Shown: positions 8,548 through 17,679, numbered from the stretch's first letter. The stretch: 64,000 bases of DNA from an uncultured SAR116 cluster alpha proteobacterium (GCA_902543145.1 CACBXG010000002.1:166001-230000); one strand, 5' to 3'. Program-made: numbers and translations. Notes: a model not told the origin generated them from the sequence alone.

Positions 8548-9420
8548 TTAAATGTTGTGTTTAATTTTATATTCACGCCATGTTGTAAAAAGTCCTGATC
8601 CGATAACTATCAATGCACCCATAATAATCATTAGATCTATGCTTTCAGAAAAAATTGTTACACCGATAATTGATCCAAAAACTAATTGAAGATAAGAAAA
8701 AGGTTGTACAACCGAAGCTTCTGCCACTTGTAATGTTTTGACCATCATAAAATGAGAACCTGCACTTAATACACACATTAAAAGAAGCCATAAATAATCT
8801 TCTTTTAATATATCATCCCATATAAAAAGGCTTATTATACTCATTGTAACAGTGCCACCAATACCCGTCCAAAAAAAACTTGTTATTGCTGTATCAGATC
8901 TGGAGACATATCTAGTTAAAATAAGATAAACAGCAAACATTATAGCTCCAACTATTGCAAAGATAGATCCTTCTGTAATTACATTTGTATTTGGTCTTAA
9001 AATTATGATTACGCCAATGAAACCTGTAAAAATTGCCATCCACCTCCTCCAGCCAAATCTTTCCCCAAGAAAAGGAACTGATAAACCAGCGACTATCAAT
9101 GGGTAACATGCTATAATTGCATGTGTCTCAACCAACCCTAACAACGTGAATGTATAAACAACTAAGCAATTATTTAGAGAAAGAATTACACCTCTAGAAA
9201 ATTGAATATAAGGTTGCTTTGTATTTAAAATATCTGAAACACGATTTTTTATGAACAAACATGTGACTATCATTACAAAAGCTATAAACCAGTAACGCAT
9301 TGTAACAAGTGTAAAAACATTATTGTTTTCAGCTAAATATCTAGACAGTCCATCCATGCTTGAAAACATAAATGTTGTAATAACCATAAGGGTAATCCCA
9401 AATAGAACATTATTTTGCAT
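8548..9420 (-). CDS. EamA/DMT-family drug-metabolite transporter
   Basis: An inner-membrane protein of about 290 residues with ten predicted helices arranged as two EamA repeats. The first repeat ends near LGLVETHAIIACYPLIV and FLGERFGWRRW; the second holds VAEASVVQPFSYLQLVFGSIIG. It is probably an exporter of small metabolites. The track start at 9495 is a GTG lying inside a terminator hairpin, so the ATG at 9420 (MQNNVLFG) is the better start. It follows the terminator of the CsaA/DapA-like operon and so probably has its own promoter. Confidence 0.8.
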   Translation of the reverse strand: MQNNVLFGITLMVITTFMFSSMDGLSRYLAENNNVFTLVTMRYWFIAFVMIVTCLFIKNRVSDILNTKQPYIQFSRGVILSLNNCLVVYTFTLLGLVETHAIIACYPLIVAGLSVPFLGERFGWRRWMAIFTGFIGVIIILRPNTNVITEGSIFAIVGAIMFAVYLILTRYVSRSDTAITSFFWTGIGGTVTMSIISLFIWDDILKEDYLWLLLMCVLSAGSHFMMVKTLQVAEASVVQPFSYLQLVFGSIIGVTIFSESIDLMIIMGALIVIGSGLFTTWREYKIKHNI

Positions 9421-9480
9421 AAACAACTCGATATAAAAAAATGAATCACTGTATATTGTTAATAAAGACTTATAACAAGA

Positions 9481-9509
9481 AAAAAATAGAGACACTTAGG
9501 TCTCTATTT
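9481..9509 (-). terminator. Rho-independent terminator of the csaA/DapA-like operon
   Basis: On the minus strand, AAATAGAGAC and GTCTCTATTT form a perfect 10-bp stem around a 6-base loop (9484-9509), followed by a run of T. It lies about 60 bases beyond the stop of the DapA-like gene. It also shows that the upstream GTG start offered for the EamA gene is wrong. Confidence 0.75.
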
Positions 9510-9571
9510 AAATAAGGAGGAATATATAATAATTACTTTATAACCTATTAAACGACTTAATGAAAAAAAGT

Positions 9572-10495
9572 TTAGTTATTTGTTACATGGTTTTGCAATT
9601 TCAATACTTTTTTTATATGTAAACTAGCTTCTTCTAACTGAAATTGGTCGAAATTCTTAATTGGTTTTCGACAGATACTTGTGCTAAAAATTCCTTCTTC
9701 AACTCTTAACATTTTTGAAAATTTAATTGATATGTCTATATGTTGGTGAGTAAAAGATAAAATTGGTAAAATTTGAGAGAATAATCTTCTAGAGGCTTCT
9801 ATTTTATTTTCTAAATATAAATTATAGATTTTGTTGTAAATAACCTCCATAGTTGAAGGAATTAGAGCATGTACCCCTCTATTCAGAGCTTCAATCATAC
9901 CCATAATTGCCCATCCACCACTCAGATGCAACTGGTTGTTAGTAATATTGAAAACTCTTGTATATTTTGGACCAGAATTAAGAACTTCAATTTTCAAACT
10001 TTTAAATTTTTTAACGTATTTATTTAATAAAATTATATCTTCATCACTCATTCCATAACCTGTCCATGATAAATCTTGTATCATAAGATTGTCAGGCCCA
10101 ACTTCAGCAATTTCATAAAAGCATTGCACTAATTCATCACCAAAAATATTTTCAGGTGCTTGACATAATATCCAATCAGCCCCTAATTCTTTTGCATTTT
10201 TGGATAACTCAATTCTTTCAATTTGATTTTTTGCAGTGCAACTTATAATGATTGGAATTCTATTATTATTATAAGTTACACATTCATTTAATAGAATTTT
10301 TTTCTCATCAAAGGATAGACTTCCATTTTCCCCTGCAACAGCACCCACAAGCATACCAGCACATCCAGTTATTACAGTTTGATCAATCAGTTTCCTTAAG
10401 CTAGCTATATCAATTTTATTATTTTCATTAAAGGGTGTGTGCAAACTAGGAACAATTCCTAGCATTTTAGAAATATCTTTTTTTTCTCTAGCCAA
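9572..10495 (-). CDS. Dihydrodipicolinate synthase/N-acetylneuraminate lyase-family aldolase
   Basis: A 307-residue TIM-barrel class I aldolase. GAVAGENGSLSFDEK corresponds to the family's GTTGE loop, and LKIEVLNSGPK supplies the Schiff-base Lys region on strand six. The usual active-site Tyr strand (YN.P) is replaced by MIQDLSWTGYG, as in catabolic subfamilies with a QD sequence, so true DapA activity in lysine synthesis is unlikely. A keto-acid aldolase or lyase is more probable; the substrate is unknown. Its start overlaps the end of csaA by eight bases. Confidence 0.78.
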   Translation of the reverse strand: MAREKKDISKMLGIVPSLHTPFNENNKIDIASLRKLIDQTVITGCAGMLVGAVAGENGSLSFDEKKILLNECVTYNNNRIPIIISCTAKNQIERIELSKNAKELGADWILCQAPENIFGDELVQCFYEIAEVGPDNLMIQDLSWTGYGMSDEDIILLNKYVKKFKSLKIEVLNSGPKYTRVFNITNNQLHLSGGWAIMGMIEALNRGVHALIPSTMEVIYNKIYNLYLENKIEASRRLFSQILPILSFTHQHIDISIKFSKMLRVEEGIFSTSICRKPIKNFDQFQLEEASLHIKKVLKLQNHVTNN

Positions 10496-10835
10496 TTAAT
10501 GTACCATTTTCGAGTTTAATATCTGCCCGAAGCAAGTGAACATCTTCACCTGAGATTGCGCCAAGTATGAGTACTTCAGAAGTAAAACCAGCAATTTTTT
10601 TGGAAGGCAAGTTGCAAACAGCCACAACTTGTCTATTTATTAATTCTTGTAATGAATAATTAGTAACCTGAGCTGAAGTTTGTTTTACACCAATAGTTTT
10701 CCCAAAATCAATTTTTAAAATATATGCAGGTTTTTTTGCTTTTACATTCTGAGATGCTTCTAAAATTGTCCCTAAAACAAGATTTAACTTTGTAAAGTCA
10801 TTGATAGATATTTGATCTTTATTTATTTTATCCAT
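10488..10835 (-). CDS. csaA: CsaA-like tRNA-binding protein / export chaperone
   Basis: A 115-residue single-domain EMAP/tRNA-binding OB-fold protein. The diagnostic motifs are KPAYILKIDFG, GVKQTSAQVTNYS, RQVVAVCNLPSKKIAGF and SEVLILGA. Bacillus CsaA, of the same size, acts as a secretion chaperone, and family members bind tRNA as homodimers. The cytoplasmic role here is inferred. It is the first gene of a two-gene operon with the DapA-like aldolase, an association I cannot explain functionally. Confidence 0.85.
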   Translation of the reverse strand: MDKINKDQISINDFTKLNLVLGTILEASQNVKAKKPAYILKIDFGKTIGVKQTSAQVTNYSLQELINRQVVAVCNLPSKKIAGFTSEVLILGAISGEDVHLLRADIKLENGTLIG

Positions 10836-10867
10836 AATTTTTATTTTACTAAACTTTTCTTTTCAAT

Positions 10868-11236
10868 TTAATTTTTTTGGTCATTATTCCCAATACATTT
10901 TAAAATTTTATTTTTTGTAAATATTTCATTATAATTGTCATTTATGGATCTTAAATTAGCATTGAATGCCAATGATTTATCTTTAATTATAAATAAGTAA
11001 TTAAGTATTGGATTTTCTTCTGCTGAAACCTTACTAATAGCCATTAATGCAATTTCAGAATTCTCTACTATTTTATATTCTAACGGTTCACCCTTTTGAT
11101 CTTCATATTTTACAGATTCACCATCTATAGTCATTTTAGACAAATTACCATGTTTTTTGTCTATGCATGAGTATTCAAGAGCATAGCTACTATGTGAGAC
11201 GAACAGTAAAAAAAGTGTATAATAAAAAATTTTCAT
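10868..11236 (-). CDS. Small exported protein, unknown
   Basis: A 122-residue protein with a Sec signal peptide (MKIFYYTLFLLFVSHSSYA, cleavage after SYA). The mature part has two Cys, one near its start (YSCIDKK) and one near its end (LKCIGNN), which could form a disulfide in the periplasm. I recognise no domain. It lies 32 bases upstream of csaA on the same strand and may be cotranscribed. Confidence 0.55.
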   Translation of the reverse strand: MKIFYYTLFLLFVSHSSYALEYSCIDKKHGNLSKMTIDGESVKYEDQKGEPLEYKIVENSEIALMAISKVSAEENPILNYLFIIKDKSLAFNANLRSINDNYNEIFTKNKILKCIGNNDQKN

Positions 11237-11335
11237 TAGACTTCCATATTAAAACTGTATTAGTACAAAATATTTTAAAATATTAAAAAATATCCTATTA
11301 TAATTTTTATGTAAATTTACAAAAAATAAAAAAAA

Positions 11336-11473
11336 ATGAATAGAAAAAATTTATTATTATTTGTCTTTTGGGGATTGGCTTTTATAGTAATTACCTGGTC
11401 ATTACCTTTTCTAGCTAGAGAAAATCAGATTTTCAATAATATCTTATCTTACTGTATATCAATTATAAAATGA
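11336..11473 (+). CDS. Possible 45-residue membrane micro-protein upstream of SCO1
   Basis: Below the ORF track cutoff. It starts MNRKNLLLFVFWGLAFIVI and has one clear transmembrane helix with positive N-terminal residues, ending ...YCISIIK. It precedes the SCO1/SenC gene by 56 bases on the same strand. Composition and the positive-inside pattern favour a real product. There is no clear Shine-Dalgarno sequence (only an A-rich tract) and I know no homologue, so confidence is modest. Confidence 0.35.
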   Translation: MNRKNLLLFVFWGLAFIVITWSLPFLARENQIFNNILSYCISIIK

Positions 11474-11529
11474 CAAACTTCTATAAAAATGTAAAAACAT
11501 TTGTTTTAAAATTATAAAACTGATTTCTA

Positions 11530-12138
11530 ATGAATTTAGCCAAAAAAAAATTAATTTTACTTTCATCAATAATTATTTCTTTCGTTATTATTTTAATCAC
11601 GACCTTTCTTTTTGCAGAATATCTATCACGTAAAAATGCTCCAGAAAAATTTTCAGAAATAATAAATAAAGTTAATTTAATTGATCATAATGGACAAGCT
11701 TTTAAAAGTACTACACTTAAAAATAAACCTTCTTTATTATTTTTTGGGTTCACTAATTGCCCAGAGATTTGCCCTACAACACTTGCCGATTTATCACAAA
11801 TTACAAAAAAAGTTACATTGAACGATGATTTAATAAACATAATTTTTGTAACTTTAGATCCAAAAAGAGATAATAAGGAACATCTTAAAGATTATATTCA
11901 ATATTTTGATGGTAATATTATTGGTGTAACGGGTAATAAAATTGAAATAAAAAAATTTGCAGATAATTGGGGAGTATTTTATGAAACTGTCAAAACTACA
12001 AATAGTAATTATACTCTTAACCATACGGCAACCGTATTCATGATTGATGCCTTAGGCAATTTTGGAGGGACTATAGCCTGGGGTGAAAATGAATCTTCTA
12101 TAATTCAAAAAATTAATAATTTAAGAAAAATTAATTAA
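11530..12138 (+). CDS. SCO1/SenC/PrrC-family copper chaperone
   Basis: A 202-residue protein with an N-terminal membrane anchor (residues about 9-30) and a periplasmic thioredoxin-like domain. The copper-binding CxxxC is in TNCPEICPTTLADL, and the third ligand His is in LNHTATVFMID. Family members deliver Cu to the CuA site of cytochrome c oxidase or act as thiol reductants for it. No cox genes are in this window. Its 3' end overlaps the converging modA-like gene by eight bases. Confidence 0.9.
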   Translation: MNLAKKKLILLSSIIISFVIILITTFLFAEYLSRKNAPEKFSEIINKVNLIDHNGQAFKSTTLKNKPSLLFFGFTNCPEICPTTLADLSQITKKVTLNDDLINIIFVTLDPKRDNKEHLKDYIQYFDGNIIGVTGNKIEIKKFADNWGVFYETVKTTNSNYTLNHTATVFMIDALGNFGGTIAWGENESSIIQKINNLRKIN

Positions 12139-12910
12139 TAGTATACCCTAAACTGACCAATTTATCCCTTACCTTATTTGAAGATAAAAATTTTAAGAAA
12201 AGTTTTGCCTCTGGTTTTTTTTCTCCATATTTTAGTAAAACTGCATCTTGATTTATAGGTGAATACAAATCCTGAGGTATATCCCACACTTTCCCTTTTT
12301 TATTTTTAATAATAAAATCCGATTTCGCAATGAAGCCTATATCTAAATTACCATAATAATTCATCAGAAAAACTTGATTGACATTTTTACTTAAAATAAT
12401 TTTTTTTTCTAATCTATTAAATACTTTGAGCGATTTTAAAACTTCTTTAGCAGCCACGCCATAAGGTACATATTTTGGATTTCCTATCCCAACATATTTA
12501 ATTTTTTCTGATAAAATTATATTTGGAAATGTTAAATCAAAAAGATCTTTGTTTGTGCTATACAATAGAAGCTTTCCCGTTGCGTAAGTAAATCTTGTTC
12601 CTTTTACTCCTTTAGCTGTATTTTCGAGTTTTTTTGGAAGGTCTTGATTGGCTGAAAGAAAAATATCTAAAGGTGCCCCATTTATAATCTGAGAGTATAA
12701 ACTTCCACTTGGACCAGTTGAAAGATAAATTTTAGTTTTATTTTCATTCTCAAAATTTTGTTTTATAACATTCATAGGCATTAAAAAGTTTGAAGCTACA
12801 CCTATACGAATCTCTGTTGCATTCGAATATTTATGAAGAAAAAGTATTAAAAAAATCAAAATATATAAAACATTAGTGAATGTCTTTATTGTTTTAAGTA
12901 CTAAACACAT
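12131..12910 (-). CDS. modA: ModA-like periplasmic molybdate-binding protein (orphan)
   Basis: A 259-residue substrate-binding protein with a signal or anchor segment, then RIGVASNFLMPMNVIKQNF, the ASAA-like ligand loop STGPSGSLYSQI, and GAPLDIFLSANQ. The C-terminal lobe contains LDIGFIAKSD and ends with a KVRDKL.SLGY motif common in ModA proteins. Neither a ModB permease nor a ModC ATPase is nearby, so it must work with a transporter encoded elsewhere or have another role. The MOSC gene just upstream is a possible molybdenum-cofactor link. Confidence 0.8.
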   Translation of the reverse strand: MCLVLKTIKTFTNVLYILIFLILFLHKYSNATEIRIGVASNFLMPMNVIKQNFENENKTKIYLSTGPSGSLYSQIINGAPLDIFLSANQDLPKKLENTAKGVKGTRFTYATGKLLLYSTNKDLFDLTFPNIILSEKIKYVGIGNPKYVPYGVAAKEVLKSLKVFNRLEKKIILSKNVNQVFLMNYYGNLDIGFIAKSDFIIKNKKGKVWDIPQDLYSPINQDAVLLKYGEKKPEAKLFLKFLSSNKVRDKLVSLGYTIN

Positions 12911-12914
12911 TAAT

Positions 12915-13130
12915 TTAATTAAAAAGTGAGATAATAGAGTAAATGATAAATGCTAGTATTGATAATGACAAAATAAAAATTATTAAAATTGTTTGAACAT
13001 AATCTTTAATTATTGCCGTAATAAATTGTTTTGTTTTATTAAACCCAAAAAATAGTAAACAAAACAAAAGAGAAATTGGAAATGTTACAAAAAATAGAGT
13101 TGAATAAAACCAAAACTTAATAAACCCCAT
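12915..13130 (-). CDS. Small two-helix membrane protein, unknown
   Basis: A 71-residue hydrophobic protein with two predicted helices (FWFYSTLFFVTFPISLLFCLLFF and TILIIFILSLSILAFIIYSI) separated by a short Lys-containing loop. It lies four bases upstream of the modA-like gene, suggesting cotranscription. I know no family. It could be an accessory to the binding protein, but that rests only on position. Confidence 0.45.
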   Translation of the reverse strand: MGFIKFWFYSTLFFVTFPISLLFCLLFFGFNKTKQFITAIIKDYVQTILIIFILSLSILAFIIYSIISLFN

Positions 13131-13190
13131 TTCTCTAAATTTATTTTTTTGTTGCTTTGAACTGATTTAATACCTCATTAAAAATAAAAA

Positions 13191-13970
13191 TTAATTTAAA
13201 GATAACTTGTCATTAACTGAGATAACTCCAGTTTTTTTAACCTTTGCATAAACTCCCAAATCCAAGTGACCAAAATGAGAGTTAATTTCATTCGGTATAT
13301 TAATGTCTCTGAGAGCATTTTCAGGGTTTACATTAGTTGCGGCACATCTTTGGGTTCTTTTAAAAACTTCTAAAATACTATCTCCAATTACAATTTTCTT
13401 GCCAACCCAATCAAATTCCTTCCAAGGGTCAATATTGTCAATCAACAAATTCGCTCTAAATCTAGAAGGATCAATATTTTTCCCAATTTTTTTTTCAAAA
13501 TCAGAAATCGTGTTTAAGTTAATAATAGAAATAGCCTTTTCTGGAAGGTCTGAAAATGAATGTTTAAGATTTTTATCATTTTCATATTTTGTTCCTTGAA
13601 CTAATTTTGGCTTGTTATTGTTACCTAAATTTAAATATTTCTGAAAAAAAACTTCAACTTTATTTATATTTATCTCATTAATTATAATTTCTTCTAACAC
13701 TGTTTTTTTATCAATTTTTATAATTAGTCTATTTGATTTACTATTAAACTCTGTACTTAATTTTGCTAACTTTTCTTCTTTAACTAAAGCTAGAAAGTTT
13801 GTTTTTCTTAAATACAGTGGATTTTTTTCATCAAATGAAACATGTGATCTAGCAAATGCGTATTCACGGTCACCAGACAGAACTTGATCTTTTTCTAATA
13901 AAATTTCATTTAAACTTTCACCAGAAAGACCTTTTATAGGATATCTGAAAATTTTTTTTAGTATGGCCAT
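13191..13970 (-). CDS. MOSC-domain protein
   Basis: A 259-residue protein with an N-terminal MOSC_N beta-barrel (RYPIKGLSGESLNEI...SGDREYAFA) and a C-terminal MOSC domain. The conserved Cys that would carry a sulfur or bind molybdenum cofactor is in RTQRCAATNVNP, and the end has GVYAKVKKTGVISVND. Relatives include YcbX and mitochondrial amidoxime-reducing component, which act on N-hydroxylated bases. No ferredoxin domain is fused at the C-terminus, unlike YcbX, so it needs an external reductase. Confidence 0.82.
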   Translation of the reverse strand: MAILKKIFRYPIKGLSGESLNEILLEKDQVLSGDREYAFARSHVSFDEKNPLYLRKTNFLALVKEEKLAKLSTEFNSKSNRLIIKIDKKTVLEEIIINEININKVEVFFQKYLNLGNNNKPKLVQGTKYENDKNLKHSFSDLPEKAISIINLNTISDFEKKIGKNIDPSRFRANLLIDNIDPWKEFDWVGKKIVIGDSILEVFKRTQRCAATNVNPENALRDINIPNEINSHFGHLDLGVYAKVKKTGVISVNDKLSLN

Positions 13971-14075
13971 ATTTTATGTTTTTAAACTAATCTATCGAAT
14001 AATTAAATCATAGATTATATTTAATAATTAATAAAATGTAGATTTTAAATTGAACAAAAAATATTATTCATACTA

Positions 14076-14498
14076 TTAAGAGGCAGTTTCAAACAAAACC
14101 TCAGGGTTTGACATTGTTTTAATTTCGAGAACATTCCCATTAGGATCTTCAACAAAAAATGTCTCTTGTTCAAACTTGGAACCTATAAACCTTCTATAAG
14201 GTTTATCAAAATAATCTATATCACTTGCTTCAATTCTTCTTTTTACTTCTTCAAAATCATTTTCTTCCAGATGAACTCCAAAATGAGGCACACAAACGTC
14301 ACCCATGTCAACATCATGTCTTTCTCTAAATTGTTTAGATTTGGTTTCATGCAACGTTAGTTCATTTCCCCAAAAATTAATATCGATCCAACGACCTTCT
14401 TCCTGATTTCCAGTTTTACATCCTAATATATCACAATAAAATTTTAGAGCAGTTTTAATATTACCAGCTGGTATTGCTAAATGAAAACAATTAGTCAT
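14076..14498 (-). CDS. VOC-family (glyoxalase/bleomycin-resistance fold) protein
   Basis: A 140-residue vicinal oxygen chelate protein. Visible features are the FHLAIPAGNIKTALKFYCDILGC opening, the HFGVHLEENDFEEVKRRI second module, and FFVEDPNGNVLEIKTM, which ends with the metal-binding Glu. His-6 and the Glu of LEIK are likely metal ligands. This type often acts as a dioxygenase or isomerase on small organic substrates; the reaction is unknown. It is monocistronic, with about 115 bases separating it from the pseudoazurin gene. Confidence 0.8.
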   Translation of the reverse strand: MTNCFHLAIPAGNIKTALKFYCDILGCKTGNQEEGRWIDINFWGNELTLHETKSKQFRERHDVDMGDVCVPHFGVHLEENDFEEVKRRIEASDIDYFDKPYRRFIGSKFEQETFFVEDPNGNVLEIKTMSNPEVLFETAS

Positions 14499-14614
14499 AA
14501 ATGTATCTCCTAATATACTAGTTTTGAAGTTTTACCATATATCAGTTTCATGGTTTTAAAAGTGTTAATTAAATTTATGAATTATCTTATTTAATATGTA
14601 TTAATAAGTCAAAA

Positions 14615-15052
14615 TTAACTAATGGATTTTAAAAGACCTTTTAGTAGTTTTTTTGATTTCCCGTAAACCTTAACTTTTTTAATTTTATCTAGATTGCTTT
14701 TATCATTACCAACAACAACTAGACCTATCATACCCATAGCTTTGTGCGGTGTGCATTGATACAAATAAATACCTGGCTTTGTAAATTTGAATTTAGCATC
14801 TTTACTGATTTTGGATTTATATTTAGAAACGCCAGCTGGCATTCCTATAAATTCAACATTATGACCTTTATCTACAGACTTCCATGTAATTTCATCATTA
14901 ACTTTAACTGAAATAACTTTCTCAGAATAGACCATTCTCTCTTTTCCAAGTTTATTTAACATATCAATAGTAAAATTTTCTGCATTAGCAAAATTTGAGA
15001 TTAATAGAAATGAAAGGGCTGTTGAAACAGAAACTAATTTAGCTATGAACAT
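14615..15052 (-). CDS. Pseudoazurin-like type I copper protein
   Basis: An exported blue-copper electron carrier. I start it at the ATG at 15052 (MFIAKLVSVSTALS), which follows an AGAGGA ribosome-binding site and gives a clean signal peptide ending FANA. The upstream track start adds 20 residues with no signal function. Copper ligands are visible: His in GHNVEF, then Cys, His and Met in YQCTPHKAMGM. Pseudoazurins pass electrons to nitrite or nitrous-oxide reductase, or to oxidases. None of these is in the window, but a multicopper oxidase and cytochrome c are encoded at 31.8-33.7 kb. Confidence 0.88.
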   Translation of the reverse strand: MFIAKLVSVSTALSFLLISNFANAENFTIDMLNKLGKERMVYSEKVISVKVNDEITWKSVDKGHNVEFIGMPAGVSKYKSKISKDAKFKFTKPGIYLYQCTPHKAMGMIGLVVVGNDKSNLDKIKKVKVYGKSKKLLKGLLKSIS

Positions 15053-15173
15053 ATAATTTTTCCTCTTAAGTTTATAATGACATAAGTATTGAGATCTAAA
15101 ATTTAAACCCATATTATGACAAATATTGAATTAAATAGTTCATAGTATTTAACATAAAATTATTGAGTGAAAC

Positions 15174-15989
15174 ATGGAAGAAATCCAATTCATAGAAAAA
15201 GGTGAATCTAAAGACTGTTTACTACTTATTCATGGTTTTTGCAGTGGTCCTGAAGATTGGGATGATCAAATAAAATTTTTTTGTGCTGACTTTACCATCT
15301 TAGCACCTACCCTAAGAGGACACGATGGAAACAACTACAAAAACAGACCAATGAGTATTGAACAATTATCCAATGATTGCGTACAAATTTTAAATACAAA
15401 GTCATTCAATAGAGTAGTAATTGCTGATCATAGTATGGGAACCAGATTAGCTATAGATATTGCAAGTAAAATAAAAAATGCTTCCGGATTAATATTAGTT
15501 GATGGTAGTAGATTTTGTGATTATGAAACATACTTTGAAGTACTTAGTAATTTTGAAAACTCATTGAAACAGAATAATTATCAATCACTATTGAAGATTA
15601 TGTTTTCATCTATGTTTTTTTCTGAAAGCTACAAAAAAGAAAGAGATAGAATTGTAAAAAGAGCAATAAATATCCCAAAGAGATACTCCTTACCACTTAG
15701 AAGAAATACAATTTGGTACGACAGTCATTGTGTTGAAAATAACTTAAAAAGTTTAAAATTACCTATACTTGTTATACAAAGTACTAAAATTGACTCTGAA
15801 AACGCACGATGTATGATTAATAAAAATGATGATATTTATTATGTAAATTTTATAAATAACTTTAATAAAAATAATGACATAGTTTTGTTAGAAAATACTG
15901 GTCATTATGTAACAATCGAAAAACCTCAATGGATAAATGAAATAATTTTAAGTTGGCTGATTAAATTAAAACTTCATTTCAGAAAGTAG
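15174..15989 (+). CDS. Alpha/beta-hydrolase fold protein
   Basis: A 271-residue hydrolase with the oxyanion loop LLIHGFCSGPEDW, the nucleophile elbow DHSMGTRLA (the usual first Gly of GxSxG is Asp, a tolerated variant) and the catalytic His in NTGHYVTIEKP. A helical cap covers about residues 125-185. It could be an esterase, lactonase or C-C hydrolase. The stop overlaps the 3' end of the converging DUF4387 gene by 24 bases. Confidence 0.8.
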   Translation: MEEIQFIEKGESKDCLLLIHGFCSGPEDWDDQIKFFCADFTILAPTLRGHDGNNYKNRPMSIEQLSNDCVQILNTKSFNRVVIADHSMGTRLAIDIASKIKNASGLILVDGSRFCDYETYFEVLSNFENSLKQNNYQSLLKIMFSSMFFSESYKKERDRIVKRAINIPKRYSLPLRRNTIWYDSHCVENNLKSLKLPILVIQSTKIDSENARCMINKNDDIYYVNFINNFNKNNDIVLLENTGHYVTIEKPQWINEIILSWLIKLKLHFRK

Positions 15990-16298
15990 AACGGCCAGTT
16001 GGGCCCCATGCATATCTCTATCAAAAATATCTCCTTGTATTATCTTCCTTGGAAAAGAAAATTTAATTACATTTAAATCATCAATCTCAAATCTCTTTAG
16101 CTGTTGTTCACTTATCATAAGTAAATTTACAATTGCAGAGTTAGTTAATTTAATACAAACTTCTTTATATATTTTTTTATTGCCACAAAAAATATCAATA
16201 GTAACCCAAAAAGGTCCTGCATTCTTAGATCTGATTTTTCTAACTTTTTCACCTAGAGTTGACAAATTATACCTCTGATATTTTAATTTGAAATGCAT
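15966..16298 (-). CDS. DUF4387 protein, AtuA partner
   Basis: A 110-residue protein with the DUF4387 hallmark IRSKNAGPFWVTIDIF and the C-terminal FDRDMHGAQLAVLL. In many bacteria this domain is fused to, or encoded directly after, the AtuA-like (DUF1446) protein, and here it overlaps that gene by 32 bases. The pair is linked to acyclic-terpene or other branched-acid utilisation, with the biochemical role undefined. It ends inside the 3' end of the opposing hydrolase gene. Confidence 0.8.
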   Translation of the reverse strand: MHFKLKYQRYNLSTLGEKVRKIRSKNAGPFWVTIDIFCGNKKIYKEVCIKLTNSAIVNLLMISEQQLKRFEIDDLNVIKFSFPRKIIQGDIFDRDMHGAQLAVLLSEMKF

Positions 16299-17622
16299 CC
16301 ATTGGATTATCCAATTCTAAAATATGATTTAATGCAAACTCATAAACGCACCCTCTATCTGAATGCACTGGAGAAAATGGAAACGCAAATGTTGGGAGTT
16401 CTTCATTATAGGAAAGTGGAAAATGTAATAAAAATGGATTTATTAATTTTGCTATTTCGGTAGATATTTTGTTTTTTGATGTTATCAAACATAAAACACC
16501 AACTTCAACAGGACTTCTTATATTTTTTTCTAACTCTCCCAAAGTTGAGTTGAGACCTATGTGTCTAAATTCCAGTGAATACTCAGAGGTGTCTATATCC
16601 ATTCTTTCATTAATTTCTTTTTTTAAGAATTTTGATAACTTATCTGTCCATTTTTTTACATTTTCCACATAATTTTTGTCTCTTAATAAAACTAATAAAG
16701 AAGATTGATATCCTGCAATCTTAGCTCCTTCTAACTTAACACTATATTGTTTTGACGGATACCATTTTGCACCCTCTACTCGAACTTTTTTTTTGTCAAT
16801 ATTATAATAGTTTGAGTAAGTTACATCCATATATCCTCCTGGTTCATGTAAAATATAAGGATCAGCATTTTCATAAAGCATATGAGCAGCAACTGTTTCA
16901 GAAGTACAAAACGCATTTTTAGACATTGGCTCGACAGTAAATCCAGTTTTATCAAACTCTACCATCACAACACCAGATGTGGGATTTGTTGAACATAGCG
17001 CACCACACTCAACAACTTTAGCTCCATGCCAGGAAGAACCAGGATTAGCTCCTTTCATTAATGGCAAAGCTGAAATAATTGCAGTATCAGTCGTTCTGCC
17101 AGCTAGAATAATTTCAGCCTCTGTGTTTATACATTCTTGTATTTGTTCAGCACCTGCAAGCGCAACGATATTTGTCATTTCTTCTATTAATTGATCATTA
17201 AGCATAGGGGCAGGGGTTAAAGGAAAAATCCTACGTAATTGAAAATTTTTTTTAATAAAGTTTTTTTCTTGTTGGCAATATAATTTGGCAATTTTTATGT
17301 TTTGATTTAATTCTTCAGCTAATTCAATGGTAATATTTTCCATCCAATCAACCATCCCATTAGTTCCACAGGTGCCACAAGAACCAATTACAAGTGGTAC
17401 ATTAGCTTTTTTTCTTGCTATCATGAGACTTTTCCACTCTGCTTTTATGGCAGCGCGTGAATATTTCGATGTTCCTGAACCTAAAGAATATGGACCGCTA
17501 TCTGTAGAGCCCCCATCAATACTAATAATATGTGGGTTATTTTTAACACCATTGTTAAGAGCTTCTAAATCAAAACCAAGACCAAGAACTCCTGAAGGAA
17601 CTAATACTCTAATAGGTATCAT
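16267..17622 (-). CDS. AtuA-family acyclic terpene utilisation protein (DUF1446)
   Basis: A 451-residue cytoplasmic protein. Diagnostic stretches are IRVLVPSGVLG, ISIDGGSTDSGPYSLGSGTS, IGSCGTCGTNGMVDWM, ILAGRTTDTAI and EPGGYMDVTYSNY. The founding member, Pseudomonas AtuA, is needed for citronellol/geranyl degradation, but its reaction is not established and many members occur outside terpene clusters. Other Atu enzymes (geranyl-CoA carboxylase) are not seen here. It heads a two-gene operon with DUF4387. Confidence 0.85.
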   Translation of the reverse strand: MIPIRVLVPSGVLGLGFDLEALNNGVKNNPHIISIDGGSTDSGPYSLGSGTSKYSRAAIKAEWKSLMIARKKANVPLVIGSCGTCGTNGMVDWMENITIELAEELNQNIKIAKLYCQQEKNFIKKNFQLRRIFPLTPAPMLNDQLIEEMTNIVALAGAEQIQECINTEAEIILAGRTTDTAIISALPLMKGANPGSSWHGAKVVECGALCSTNPTSGVVMVEFDKTGFTVEPMSKNAFCTSETVAAHMLYENADPYILHEPGGYMDVTYSNYYNIDKKKVRVEGAKWYPSKQYSVKLEGAKIAGYQSSLLVLLRDKNYVENVKKWTDKLSKFLKKEINERMDIDTSEYSLEFRHIGLNSTLGELEKNIRSPVEVGVLCLITSKNKISTEIAKLINPFLLHFPLSYNEELPTFAFPFSPVHSDRGCVYEFALNHILELDNPMDAFQIKISEV

Positions 17623-17679
17623 TTTAAAACTTTAGTAAGAGTTAACTTTTCATAGAACTTAAGTTTATTTATTATTAAT

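Noticed and set aside
9421-9495. Upstream GTG start for the EamA transporter
   Set aside because: It lies inside the terminator hairpin of the preceding operon; the ATG at 9420 gives a normal first helix.
9572-10495. True lysine-pathway DapA
   Set aside because: The family Tyr motif is replaced by a QD-type strand and the operon partner is CsaA, so only family-level assignment is justified.
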